63,346 nucleotides of DNA. Source: HGM04593 sp045634305. GTDB lineage: Bacteria; Bacteroidota; Bacteroidia; Bacteroidales; Bacteroidaceae. Position 1 is the stretch's first letter; each line of letters opens with the position of its first letter. Of the stretch, positions 11,401 to 19,176 are shown in pieces. The notes under the pieces were generated by a model, which was not told where the DNA came from, did not search any database, and saw nothing but the letters and a program-made list of their open reading frames with translations. Location of the stretch: positions 1 through 63,346 of the forward strand of contig JAZQZZ010000014.1 in the NCBI GenBank assembly GCA_045634305.1. Reading direction: 5' to 3'. Both the position numbers and the translations under genes were made by a program.

Positions 11401-11652
11401 ATTCTGGGTATGGTGCCATTGGCAACAAGTCAGGGTGTGGGTTCCGAGATGTGGCGTCCGCTTGGCGTTGCCGTTATCGGTGGTCTCACAATCTCAACAA
11501 TCATGACCTTGGTATACACACCGGTAATGTACTGTATCTTCGGCAGCAACGGTATCAAGCGCAACCGCAGGAAGCACAAAGAGCAGCGCGCACTTGAGCA
11601 GTACTGGAACGAGCACAAGAGCGAAGAGATGCTCATCAACGCAAAAAAATAA
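8482..11652 (+). CDS. RND-family efflux pump, inner-membrane permease (AcrB/MexB-like)
   Basis: This 1,056-residue proton-driven exporter has the usual RND length. The N-terminal helix starts ESAVKRPIMTALCFIAVVIF. The proton-relay pair is present in GNVVDDAIVVLENI (near residue 399), and the partner lysine in VKNGIVLIDYTMLLRERG in the second transmembrane set. Two large periplasmic loops follow TM1 and TM7. Subfamily features (the VVDDAIV relay; no heavy-metal methionine pairs seen) suggest a hydrophobe/drug exporter rather than a CusA-type metal pump, but the substrate cannot be read from sequence. It is the last large gene of the tetR operon, followed by a GC-rich hairpin and a PII-like gene. 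Confidence 0.96.
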   Translation: MSLYESAVKRPIMTALCFIAVVIFGIFSFSKLPIDLMPDIETNTMMVITSYSGASASDIENNVTRPLENTLNSVEHLKHITSNSRENISIITLEFEYGYDIDDLTNDVRDKLDMISSALPDEISTPIIFKFSADMMPIMMLSAKAQESMPALYKILDDNIANPLARIDGVGTVSISGAPKREINIYMNPEKMEAYNITVEAVSSAIGAENRNIPGGNFDIGNNTYALRVEGEFKSPKEMLDIVVGSYNGANIYLKDIARLVDGTEERAQKTFTDGQSGAMIIIQKQTGGNSVEIINSIYEKLPELQKRLPSDVEIGVIMDSSDNIKMTVRTLAETIAYALIFVMVVVFIFLGRWRATVIIGITIPFSLIASFIYLLVSDGSLNIISLSCLSIAIGNVVDDAIVVLENITTHIERGSSPKSAAVHGTNEVAISVVASTLTMLAVFFPLTMINGMAGVLFKQLGWMMCIIMIVSTIAALSLIPMMCSQMLKLQKKQSKFFKIFYTPIGRALDKLDNWYAKRINWAVRHRWTVLIACFSLFIASLFTFPSIKSEFFPSQDSARASATLELPIGTRVERAEEIALKLTNMWMERYGEDMKACNFTVGQADEDNAFASMSANGSHIIKFNFSFVPLTERELGLSVICDQMRADIKNKFPEIARFNLQSGGGGMGGQVAATFEIYGYDFAVTDSLSRELARNLEKSPLISQVNISRSDYQPEYQVDFDREKLAMHGLNLSTAATFLRNRYNGALATYFREDGDEYDVKVRFEPESRTSLADIENVVLYSNNGTKVRVKDVGKVVQRELPPTIERKDRERIVKVDAVMAAGAALSDGVAYGMGIVDEMTVPSGYSIQIAGSYEDQMESNAEMGVLALLIIVLVFIVMAAQFESLTYPFIIMFSVPFALSGVLIALYLTGTTMNIMSILGAIMLIGIVVKNGIVLIDYTMLLRERGLGIIPATVRAARSRLRPILMTTLTTILGMVPLATSQGVGSEMWRPLGVAVIGGLTISTIMTLVYTPVMYCIFGSNGIKRNRRKHKEQRALEQYWNEHKSEEMLINAKK

Positions 11653-11665
11653 TATTCAACAATAT

Positions 11666-11688
11666 CCGGGGTGGGAACACCACCCCGG
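11666..11688 (+). terminator. 9-bp GC-rich hairpin between the RND pump and PII-like genes
   Basis: Arms 11666-11674 and 11680-11688 (CCGGGGTGG/CCACCCCGG) with loop GAACA. There is no T-run after it, so it may attenuate or stabilise the transcript rather than end it fully. Confidence 0.5.
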
Positions 11689-11709
11689 TACCAAAAACAG
11701 AAAAGATAT

Positions 11710-12003
11710 ATGAAAGGTGTATTTATAGCATTTGACCAAGCACATAAGGACGCCGTGGTAAGCACACTCGACCGTCTCAACTGCCGTGGCTTCTCATTCA
11801 TCGAGCAATTGCAGGGACGTGGCAGCAAAACAGGTGAGCCACACTACGGAACACACGCCTGGGCATCAATGAACTCAGGTATCATCACAATGGTTGACGA
11901 TGCAATTGTGGGCAAACTTCTGGAAGCACTGAAGAATGTCGACCAGAGCGCCGAGATGCTGGGTTTGAGAGCATTTGTTTGGAATATCGAGCAGTACTAT
12001 TGA
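11710..12003 (+). CDS. PII-like small regulatory protein (97 aa)
   Basis: The ATG at 11710 gives MKGVFIAF. An in-frame GTG at 11671 lies inside a hairpin and would add an unlikely 13-residue leader. The short beta-alpha-beta pattern (MKGVFIAF...VVSTLDRLNCRGFSFIEQLQGRGS) and second half (GIITMVDDAIVGKLLEALKNV...GLRAFVWNIEQYY) resemble the trimeric PII/CutA ferredoxin-like fold, with the central loop where a T-loop would be. It follows an RND pump, as DUF3240 PII-like proteins follow CusA in proteobacteria. A role in sensing for the efflux system is inference. A strong bidirectional terminator follows. Confidence 0.68.
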   Translation: MKGVFIAFDQAHKDAVVSTLDRLNCRGFSFIEQLQGRGSKTGEPHYGTHAWASMNSGIITMVDDAIVGKLLEALKNVDQSAEMLGLRAFVWNIEQYY

Positions 12004-12022
12004 GTAACTGACTGATAACAAT

Positions 12023-12073
12023 AAATAACATGAAAGGTCTGCAAGCGTTGCTTGCAGACCTTTCATGTTATTT
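12023..12073. terminator. bidirectional terminator, 24-bp perfect stem
   Basis: Arms 12023-12046 and 12050-12073 are perfectly complementary with a 3-nt GTT loop. A/T-rich flanks supply T-runs on both strands. It separates the efflux operon from the convergent phosphatase-like gene. Confidence 0.92.
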
Positions 12074-12083
12074 TATTTGATTG

Positions 12084-13628
12084 TCATTCAAAGACCCTCA
12101 GGCAGTTGTCATTAGGACGACGCACACGCAGAACACGCGCCATTTCTGTCGCCAGAATATTGGCGGGGGTCAATTTATCCACAACCACGTGCTCTACCCC
12201 GGCACCATATATCATAACCGGAAACATAACAGGCGAACGGAATACTTGACGCGATACGAGAAGTTCTTCCTCCACCAATCTCCATCCCGGCATAAGACGC
12301 AGCCACAAATCTCCCGAACCTACAGGATTGTAACCGTTTTTGGCCAACTGCAGTTCGGGGCTCAACATACCGCCAAGGCGGTATATAGTAAAGACATCCT
12401 CTACACCATCGAGTGATTTAAGAAACTCTACAGCCTGTGCTACAACCGCCATCTTGTCAAGTTCCATTCTCTCTATCAACTTATTATCCAGGAACAATTG
12501 TGTACCATAAACACCCTCTATGTAATCACCCTTACCGAACTTGGCGCTCAAATAGACATTCAACAAAGCCTGCACACGCTCCGAGTACAATGTACCCGAA
12601 GGAAGACGGTAGTTGCTGTTCTCATCACCGCTCTCCATAACATAACCGGTAGAAGATAAAGATACAACAACATTCTCAAGTCCGTAGCGCTTGTCAAGTT
12701 CGTCAAACAAGGAAGCAAGATTCCTGTCAAGGCGTGCATAAATGTCCTGCACCTCAATCGGGCGGTGCGACATCGGTGCACCATCGTAATTGCCGGCATA
12801 ATATGTCAGGGCAAGGCAATCGAGAATATCGTCCTTGCCGACCTCGGTGTTCTCAAAAAACGCAAAGGCCATCTCATTTATCTCATCATTCATGCAGGCG
12901 GTTGTCTTGTAGGCAATGACATTCTTCTTTCCATCAAAAGAGTATGAGAATGCAGATGGTGCCTTCTCGCCAAAATTATTATACTCACTTGTGCGGAACA
13001 ACGGTGTCCACTTGCGTGGCTTACCCTGTATCTCCTTGTTCATATCGGCCGCCCAGGAGGGATAAAGACCATAGTAGGACGAACTGCTCCAATAACCTGC
13101 CATGTTGTTCTTCCACAACACCACGTCGGCAGCATGGCCTCCTGCAAGCACAGCAGCATCACCATCAGGGGCAATTGAGCACACTATAGCATTGCCACGT
13201 GTAGAGCGTTTGATTTCATCGGTAATGGTTATGGATTTCAACGATGAGGGCGACAGTGCCTCGTTGGAATATACACCTTTGCAGTTCTTGTCCTCGACAC
13301 AATTGACTACTCGCAACGACTTGCGGTCGAGCCAACGCTCTGCAACAATACCGCTCACATATGGGTTTGTTCCGGTCGAAAGAGTGGCTATGGCTGTAGC
13401 CCTGTCGATGTTGTCAAAGGCATAATAGACGTTTTCGTAAACTTTAGCGCCCGACATCAGACGTTTGAAGCCTCCGTCGCAATATAGTTCTTCGAATTCA
13501 TAGAGGAAATCGGTTCTCAACTGGTCAACGACAATACTCACATAGAGCCTGGGAGCTGTGTTACGTTGCTGGGCAAAGAGCAACTGGGCACAACACAGCA
13601 ACGCAATCAAACAATATTTAAATCGCAT
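12084..13628 (-). CDS. exported alkaline-phosphatase-superfamily protein, probably catalytically degenerate
   Basis: This 514-residue protein has a signal peptide (LIALLCCAQLLFA before Gln). It aligns end to end with PafA-type phosphatases/phosphodiesterases: VVDQLRTDF at the start, STGTNPYVSGIVAERWLD near residue 80, IEVQDIYARLDRNLASLFDELD, and FPVMIYGAGV near the end. However, the usual GHA after the nucleophile is replaced (ATAIATLSTG), the D-x3-H of the zinc site reads as GNYDGA, and TADHG reads as SLSSTG. Several metal ligands therefore seem lost. It overlaps the upstream DUF4105 gene by 22 bp, so the two form one minus-strand operon. Its role may be binding rather than hydrolysis. Confidence 0.8.
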   Translation of the reverse strand: MRFKYCLIALLCCAQLLFAQQRNTAPRLYVSIVVDQLRTDFLYEFEELYCDGGFKRLMSGAKVYENVYYAFDNIDRATAIATLSTGTNPYVSGIVAERWLDRKSLRVVNCVEDKNCKGVYSNEALSPSSLKSITITDEIKRSTRGNAIVCSIAPDGDAAVLAGGHAADVVLWKNNMAGYWSSSSYYGLYPSWAADMNKEIQGKPRKWTPLFRTSEYNNFGEKAPSAFSYSFDGKKNVIAYKTTACMNDEINEMAFAFFENTEVGKDDILDCLALTYYAGNYDGAPMSHRPIEVQDIYARLDRNLASLFDELDKRYGLENVVVSLSSTGYVMESGDENSNYRLPSGTLYSERVQALLNVYLSAKFGKGDYIEGVYGTQLFLDNKLIERMELDKMAVVAQAVEFLKSLDGVEDVFTIYRLGGMLSPELQLAKNGYNPVGSGDLWLRLMPGWRLVEEELLVSRQVFRSPVMFPVMIYGAGVEHVVVDKLTPANILATEMARVLRVRRPNDNCLRVFE

Positions 13629-14794
13629 ATCTTATCTTTGTAAATGTGGAACAATGAACGCACAAGCAGAGCTATTGCGCAGAAATATACAGGTGCCGGA
13701 TACACCTGCAATCCAATGATTGCCGTAAACAGAAACAGTATTACCAGCAGAACCTGCACCCATGCAATCTTCATTGGAGTATGCTTTCTTATGCCACGTA
13801 TATAAAATGGTAAAAGAATAAGCGCCAACGGGTTGAGCAAGACAATAAGCCAGTTGACATCGACTGCAGGATGCTCGGAGAATAGCGCCATGAACAGCAA
13901 CAAAGCACCGGCAAGTCCCTGCGTAAGCATCAACACCACATCCAACCCCCAATAAGTCTTGCCTTTGCGCAGTTCGCACAACATGACAACGAATGTAGCA
14001 AGCAGCAGAAGCAGCGATGCATTGAATGGAGTAAAATTGTTGCGTTCCGCAGGCTCTTTGTTCTCGGCAAGCAGAACGTTTGTCTCGGCAACCATCTTAC
14101 GTTTTGTTCCATCAGCCGCAACAATCGTCATCTCATTGAGTGCATTCATGAAATCAAGCGGAAGGAACTGCGCTGTCTCGCGCGTTAGAGGTTCGTCCAC
14201 GCCGGCACCAAGCAACAGGTTTATTCCGAACGTATACCAAGGATGTTCCATTGATGGCAAATTCAGCGCATCCCGGTAACTCTTGTCCACAGCCACACTA
14301 TCTTTGTACACAACGTTGCAACCCGGCGCAAGTGCTTCAAGCAGTCTATCGCGCACCCTTGTGGTGCAATTGTTATCGAGATAACGGTAGCGGTATGTCC
14401 TGTTCTCGGGTTTGATATTCCACAGCAACTCTTTCAATAACCCACGTGCCTCGTCGTCACTAAAATCAATCACCTGTTCCACCACAGCCGAGCCGCGGAA
14501 TTCGTATTCAGGAAGAAAGTTCCCGAATGCAGTACAGCCAACCATATAATCGGTCTCGCCAAGCACAAAGCGCCACCCGAAGTTCGGGGTACTGAAATCG
14601 AAACACCCATAATTGAAAACGACATCAATATCATTTACCGTATCACGGTAACGCAATGCAGTGTGACCATACAAAGCATACGCCTCGTCACCTGGCGAAC
14701 AGGTGAGCACACTCACCCTAACCTGCGCGCGCACAGCACCTACAAGCGACAGGCACAACAAGCATGACAACAATATACGTCTGATAATATTCAT
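13607..14794 (-). CDS. DUF4105 (Lnb-type) membrane protein
   Basis: This 395-residue protein has a signal peptide of about 23 residues. The periplasmic N-terminal domain carries the DUF4105/Lnb signature: LTCSPGDEAYALYGHTALRY and, further on, LDNNCTTRVRDRLLEAL, with conserved Cys and His residues that suggest a papain-like fold. After about residue 255 come four or five hydrophobic segments (LLLLLATFVVMLCEL, VLMLTQGLAGALLLFMALF and others). The domain is known widely in Bacteroidota but has no settled function. The gene is divergent from coaX, and its promoter region contains a tandem repeat. Confidence 0.88.
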   Translation of the reverse strand: MNIIRRILLSCLLCLSLVGAVRAQVRVSVLTCSPGDEAYALYGHTALRYRDTVNDIDVVFNYGCFDFSTPNFGWRFVLGETDYMVGCTAFGNFLPEYEFRGSAVVEQVIDFSDDEARGLLKELLWNIKPENRTYRYRYLDNNCTTRVRDRLLEALAPGCNVVYKDSVAVDKSYRDALNLPSMEHPWYTFGINLLLGAGVDEPLTRETAQFLPLDFMNALNEMTIVAADGTKRKMVAETNVLLAENKEPAERNNFTPFNASLLLLLATFVVMLCELRKGKTYWGLDVVLMLTQGLAGALLLFMALFSEHPAVDVNWLIVLLNPLALILLPFYIRGIRKHTPMKIAWVQVLLVILFLFTAIIGLQVYPAPVYFCAIALLVRSLFHIYKDKICDLNIV

Positions 14795-14820
14795 AATTAT
14801 AATTATATTTCAATCTTTTG

Positions 14821-14828
14821 CAAAGATA
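14821..14828 (-). promoter_or_regulatory. -7 box TATCTTTG for DUF4105 (repeated)
   Basis: The nearest copy lies 27 bp upstream of the DUF4105 start on the minus strand. Identical boxes occur at 14906-14913 and 14990-14997 because the repeat duplicates them. Confidence 0.55.
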
Positions 14829-15027
14829 GCCACAAACGAGCGAGAAATACGAAGCAATGCTTCAGTATTTTTCAAAGCGAGTGCAGAATATCTTCGATTT
14901 CATATCAAAGATAGCCACAAACGAGCGAGAAATACGAAGCTTGTTTCAGTATTTTTCAAAGCGAGTGCAGAATATCTTCGATTTCATATCAAAGATAGCC
15001 ACAAACGAGCGAGAAATACGAAGCTTG
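14821..15027. repeat. 84/85-bp tandem repeat in the DUF4105/coaX intergenic region
   Basis: Copies start at 14821, 14906 and 14990 (periods 85 and 84; the third stops near 15027). Each begins CAAAGATAGCCACAAACGAG, whose reverse complement contains TATCTTTG, a -7 box pointing toward DUF4105. Inside each full copy is a stem around GAAATACGAAGC. Between the array and the coaX promoter (15028-15144) I see only A/T-rich sequence. This accounts for the 381-bp gap. Confidence 0.85.
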
Positions 15028-15144
15028 TATTGTTTTTATAGCGATACACGGACAAAATATTACAATCAGACATTAAAGCACATATTTGCATACCCAATGC
15101 AATATCTTGAAAAGATTTTATTTAATAAATTGAATTATTTACTG

Positions 15145-15152
15145 TATCTTTG
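15145..15152 (+). promoter_or_regulatory. -7 box TATCTTTG for the coaX operon
   Basis: Matches TAnnTTTG 23 bp before the TTG start of coaX, with TTGAATT about 15 bp further upstream as a possible -33 element. Confidence 0.6.
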
Positions 15153-15175
15153 CAAACAATTTAACAGCCACGGTC

Positions 15176-15904
15176 TTGAATCTCATTATTGACATAGGGA
15201 ACAACAGTGCCAAGTTTTTTCTTTTCAATGGAGAACAGATGATTCTCCACACGAGGAAGAGCAACACATCATTCGACATTTTAGACGAATGGAACAGCCT
15301 GTACGATATTGAGAAGGTCATCGTATCATCCGTTATTGCCGACAGTCCCGAACTGTTGACCGGAATATCAAACCTTCAATGCCCTGTAATACGTTTCGAC
15401 AACAGCATGCAATTGCCACTTGAAATAAACTACAGGACACCCGACACATTGGGCAGCGACAGGATTGCTGCGGCTGTGGGAGCATGGAACGAGGCACCAG
15501 GACGCAATATTCTGGTAATAGACGCCGGAAGCGCCATCACCATTGACTTCATCGGCAAAGACGGCAAATATAATGGCGGCAACATCGCCCCCGGCATAAA
15601 GATGCGCCTTAGAGCACTGCATGAATACACTTCGCGCCTACCCATGGTGGAAAAAGATGGAGAGATACCGACCATCGGATTTGACACCGAAACAGCCATC
15701 CGTAGCGGAGTAATCAATGGCATATGTCACGAGATTGACGGCTATATTAACGAATTTAAACAAAAATATTGCGACGTTTTGGTTTTTTTAACTGGCGGAG
15801 ACGAAAAACCTTTGAAAAATCGCATAAAAAATTGCATCTTTGCAGACAAATATTTAGTCGCCAAAGGACTGAATAGAATATTACTTGATTATGGCAATAG
15901 ATAA
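15176..15904 (+). CDS. coaX: type III pantothenate kinase
   Basis: CoaX phosphorylates pantothenate in the first step of coenzyme A synthesis. The 242-residue protein has the ASKHA-fold motifs of the type III enzyme: NLIIDIGNNSAKFFLF at the N-terminus (phosphate loop), LGSDRIAAAVGAW, LVIDAGSAITIDFIGKDG with the catalytic aspartate region, and GGNIAPGIKMRLRAL. The family begins MNLxIDIGN, so the TTG at 15176 is the right start; no ATG precedes this motif. It overlaps the following barrel gene by 14 bp and heads an operon of envelope-biogenesis genes through 20445. Confidence 0.94.
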   Translation: MNLIIDIGNNSAKFFLFNGEQMILHTRKSNTSFDILDEWNSLYDIEKVIVSSVIADSPELLTGISNLQCPVIRFDNSMQLPLEINYRTPDTLGSDRIAAAVGAWNEAPGRNILVIDAGSAITIDFIGKDGKYNGGNIAPGIKMRLRALHEYTSRLPMVEKDGEIPTIGFDTETAIRSGVINGICHEIDGYINEFKQKYCDVLVFLTGGDEKPLKNRIKNCIFADKYLVAKGLNRILLDYGNR

Positions 15905-17162
15905 AAAGATAATTGCAATACTTTTGATAATGCTTTCCGTTATCGGCGCATCGGCCGACAATGGAATCAACTCCCCATACTCACGCTACGGAGTGGGCAT
16001 TCTCTCGGACCAGAGCCTGGGTACAAACAGGCAGATGGGCGGATTGGGATATGCACTGCGCAGCCATCGTTTTGTAAACATAAAGAACCCGGCATCATTT
16101 TCAACAGCCGACACGCTGACAATGCTTTTTGAAGCGGGTTTCTCAATGCAGAACGTAAACTTCAAGGAGGGCAACAAGCGCATAAATGCCAAGAATGCAA
16201 GTTTTGACTATGTGGCCATGCAGTTCCGTCTGTGTAAAGGATTGGGCATGTCTGCAGGTTTCCTGCCCTATTCCAATGTAGGGTACTCGTTCAGCACTAC
16301 ATCGTCACAAGGCACAAATGAGGTGCACAGCGAAACATACAGCGGCACGGGGGGGCTTTACCAGCCTTATCTGGGACTTGGCTGGAAGCCATTCTCCTGG
16401 TTTGCAGCCGGTGTAATGGGGTCATATATTTATGGTGACATAACACATCAGGTTGTATCGGAGTTCCCAAACAGCACCAACCGTTCAAAGGTATACAACG
16501 CCACAATCAAAAACTACAAAGTTGACTTCGGTGTGCAATTCATGGCAAAGTTGGCAACCAAGCATCACCTGACACTTGGAGCCACCTACTCTTTGGGGCA
16601 CGATCTGAATGCAAAAGCGACACTGACGACCAGGACATCGGACGCCACACAAGAAACAACAATACCTTGCGGTTTCAAGCTCCCCCACACCTATGGCGGA
16701 GGTTTTGCCTACAGGTATGACGACCAATGGACCGTCGGCGCCGACTACACATACGAGCAGTGGGGAACATCGACGTTCTTTGATCAGGCAGGCGGCAACA
16801 ACACCGACAGAATGAGTACCGGCTGTGACAGGAGTAAAATCTCATTAGGAGCCGAATATTCTCCCAACCAGCTATCAAAGAATCTATTCAAAATGATGAG
16901 TTATAGAGCCGGTATACACTATGCACAGCCATACACCAAGATTGGCGGAAAGACGGGATGCGATGAATATGGTATCAGCGCGGGTATATCTGTACCGTTC
17001 TACAACAACAATAACAATTACAGCCACGGCACGTTACACGTTTCGGGACAATTCATCCATCTGAGACCACGTTCGGCAGGACTTATTACCGAGAACTACT
17101 TGAGAATAAATATAGGTATCACCTTCAACGAAAGTTGGTTCATGAAGTTAAGAGTAAGATAA
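15891..17162 (+). CDS. outer-membrane beta-barrel protein (porin/FadL-like)
   Basis: This 423-residue protein starts at the ATG at 15891 inside the end of coaX. An in-frame TTG 6 bp earlier is possible but unnecessary. The signal peptide is AILLIMLSVIGASA. The mature N-terminus NGINSPYSRYGVGIL is characteristic of a conserved Bacteroidales outer-membrane family, and many alternating strands follow (FLPYSNVGYSFSTT, GAEYSPNQLSKNLFK, LRINIGITFNESWFMKLRVR). The gene carries a G7 run at 16349-16355 inside the coding frame. It lies between coaX and a TPR protein, the usual order in Bacteroidales. The function is unknown. Confidence 0.82.
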   Translation: MAIDKKIIAILLIMLSVIGASADNGINSPYSRYGVGILSDQSLGTNRQMGGLGYALRSHRFVNIKNPASFSTADTLTMLFEAGFSMQNVNFKEGNKRINAKNASFDYVAMQFRLCKGLGMSAGFLPYSNVGYSFSTTSSQGTNEVHSETYSGTGGLYQPYLGLGWKPFSWFAAGVMGSYIYGDITHQVVSEFPNSTNRSKVYNATIKNYKVDFGVQFMAKLATKHHLTLGATYSLGHDLNAKATLTTRTSDATQETTIPCGFKLPHTYGGGFAYRYDDQWTVGADYTYEQWGTSTFFDQAGGNNTDRMSTGCDRSKISLGAEYSPNQLSKNLFKMMSYRAGIHYAQPYTKIGGKTGCDEYGISAGISVPFYNNNNNYSHGTLHVSGQFIHLRPRSAGLITENYLRINIGITFNESWFMKLRVR

Positions 17163-17183
17163 ACAAGATAAAAACGATAAAAG

Positions 17184-18611
17184 ATGAAAAAACTATTTTT
17201 AGCATTTATTGCATTTATTGCAATTGCAGCCAACGCCCAGAATGGCGTTAGCAATCCCTACCGTTTCGGTCAGGGCGAGGACAGTGTACGATGCAGAAGC
17301 AACATCAGTATCATGAATACAAACGTAAAGAACCAGGATTTCAAGGTTGCATACGACGCTTGGAAGGTTCTTTTCGAAGAATTCCCCGTTGCACGTGTCG
17401 ACACATACACCAATGGTATCAAAATCCTTGCAGGTCTCATCAAGAATGAGGCAGACCCACAGAAGAAGGAAGAGTATATCAACGAGCTCATGTCTATTTA
17501 TGACCAAGAGATCAAGTATCTTGACTTGCTTCAGGAAATCACAAAGACCAGATTGTCTGAGGGTCAGATTCTTGGCAAGAAGGTTATTGACCTTCTCAAG
17601 TACCGCAAGGACGCACCCGTTGAGGAGATATATGACATGCTTGCAAAGTCTGTTGCACTCGAGCAGGGACAGTCCGAGTACGTAGTAACCGAACTTTTCA
17701 TGAAGTATTCAGGACTAAAGTACAAGAACGATCCCAGCCATGGTGAGCAGATCATCGAGGACTACCTCAATGCATCGGTTTACATTGTTGAGGTACTTGA
17801 CAAGTACCACGACAAGATTGAGGAGTGCGAGCAGAAATACCAGGCCGAGGGCGACCCCAAGGACAGCATCAACGCCGGCAAGTACAGCAAGATGATTGAC
17901 GCATCACGCGTTGCAAAGACAAACATTGATGCATACTTCATCAACAGCGGTGCAGCATCATGCGAGGATCTGGACAGAATCTATGCACCACTTATCGAAG
18001 AGAACAAGGAGAACATCGAGTACCTTAACAAGGTCATCACAGTTATGGCCATGCTAAGATGTACAAATCAGGATGCATACCTTGCAGCATCGGAATATGC
18101 ATTTGAGATTGACCCCAATCCGACATCAAAGGCTGCAATGGGTTGTGGATACCGCTACTTCAAGAAAGGTGATATCGACAAGGCCATGGAGTACTTTGAC
18201 CGCGCAATCGAACTTGAGACCAGTGTGACCAACAAGGCTGAGCTCTGCTATAAGGTTGCCGATATCTACTACAACCTCAGCAAGTACGGCAAGGCACGTT
18301 CATATGCACAGAAGGCTCTTGCCCTCAACTCAAAGTATGGTGCCCCACACATCCTCATTGCAAGATGTTACGCGGCTACACCGACATGGAGCGACGACAA
18401 CACGCTCAACAACTGTACATATTACTTGTGTATTGACCGTCTGGAGCGTGCAAAGAGCGTTGACCCATCAGTGAAGCGTGAGGCAGACAAGCTCATCGCC
18501 GCATACAAGAAATATACCCCTTCAAGCGAGGAGCTCTTCATGAAGGGTTACAAGAACGGCGAAAAGGTAACAATCGGCGGTTGGATCAATGAGACAACAA
18601 CCATCCGCTAA
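17184..18611 (+). CDS. exported tetratricopeptide-repeat protein
   Basis: This 475-residue protein has a signal peptide (FLAFIAFIAIAANA before Gln). The N-terminal part is helical and rich in Lys/Glu. Clear TPR pairs occur near residues 320-400 (AAMGCGYRYFKKGDIDKAME YFDRAIEL; ELCYKVADIYYNLSKYGKA RSYAQKALAL; APHILIARCYA). It is probably a periplasmic or outer-membrane-associated scaffold. It is encoded between a barrel protein and lptC, and overlaps the lptC gene by 23 bp. That suggests a role in envelope assembly, but no direct function is established here. Confidence 0.85.
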   Translation: MKKLFLAFIAFIAIAANAQNGVSNPYRFGQGEDSVRCRSNISIMNTNVKNQDFKVAYDAWKVLFEEFPVARVDTYTNGIKILAGLIKNEADPQKKEEYINELMSIYDQEIKYLDLLQEITKTRLSEGQILGKKVIDLLKYRKDAPVEEIYDMLAKSVALEQGQSEYVVTELFMKYSGLKYKNDPSHGEQIIEDYLNASVYIVEVLDKYHDKIEECEQKYQAEGDPKDSINAGKYSKMIDASRVAKTNIDAYFINSGAASCEDLDRIYAPLIEENKENIEYLNKVITVMAMLRCTNQDAYLAASEYAFEIDPNPTSKAAMGCGYRYFKKGDIDKAMEYFDRAIELETSVTNKAELCYKVADIYYNLSKYGKARSYAQKALALNSKYGAPHILIARCYAATPTWSDDNTLNNCTYYLCIDRLERAKSVDPSVKREADKLIAAYKKYTPSSEELFMKGYKNGEKVTIGGWINETTTIR

Positions 18612-19173
18612 TATAAGCCACATCATACATTGTACAACAACTGCCATTATGGCGGTTGTTGTACTGATTTTACATATATCTTGCAAGGAAAGCAAACGCG
18701 AAACAGTACCATCATTCGAACACCCTGACTCGTTGGCAATAATGAGCACATATGGAGTCAGCACAATCATCAGCGACTCGGGACACATCCGTTACAAGAT
18801 AGATGCCGACGAATGGTTCGTCTACAGCAAACGACAGCCACCATATTGGGCTTTCGAGAAAGGCCTGCAACTTGAAAGGTTCGACACGCTCATGAACACC
18901 GAAACCACCATCAAATGCGATACGGCATTCTACTTCAACGAGCTTAAATTGTGGAAACTTATTGGCAACGTGAACATCACCAATCCTAAGAGCCAGCATT
19001 TTTACACAGACCTACTATACTGGGACCAGAACGAAGAACTCATATACTCAGATGCATACATCAGGGTTGAGCAGGAAGACCAGATTACCGAAGGTGTAGG
19101 ATTCTCATCGAATCAGGACCTTTCGGTGTGGCAAATTAGAAACACAAAAGGAATTTACACCGTCGATCAATAA
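18589..19173 (+). CDS. lptC: LPS export protein LptC
   Basis: This 194-residue protein has an N-terminal hydrophobic segment ending in a probable lipobox (LILHISC), then an LptC/OstA-type beta-jellyroll: DSLAIMSTYGVSTIISDSG near residue 50, FEKGLQLERFDT, and DTAFYFNELKLWKLIGNVNITNPKSQHFYTDLLYWDQ. LptC bridges LptB2FG to LptA in lipopolysaccharide transport, and an LptD-like gene is also in this window (54415-57141). The start at 18589 overlaps the TPR gene by 23 bp; a second ATG at 18649 would leave only ten residues before the Cys. It is followed 3 bp later by the CorC-like gene. Confidence 0.85.
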   Translation: MRQQPSANISHIIHCTTTAIMAVVVLILHISCKESKRETVPSFEHPDSLAIMSTYGVSTIISDSGHIRYKIDADEWFVYSKRQPPYWAFEKGLQLERFDTLMNTETTIKCDTAFYFNELKLWKLIGNVNITNPKSQHFYTDLLYWDQNEELIYSDAYIRVEQEDQITEGVGFSSNQDLSVWQIRNTKGIYTVDQ

Positions 19174-19176
19174 TAT

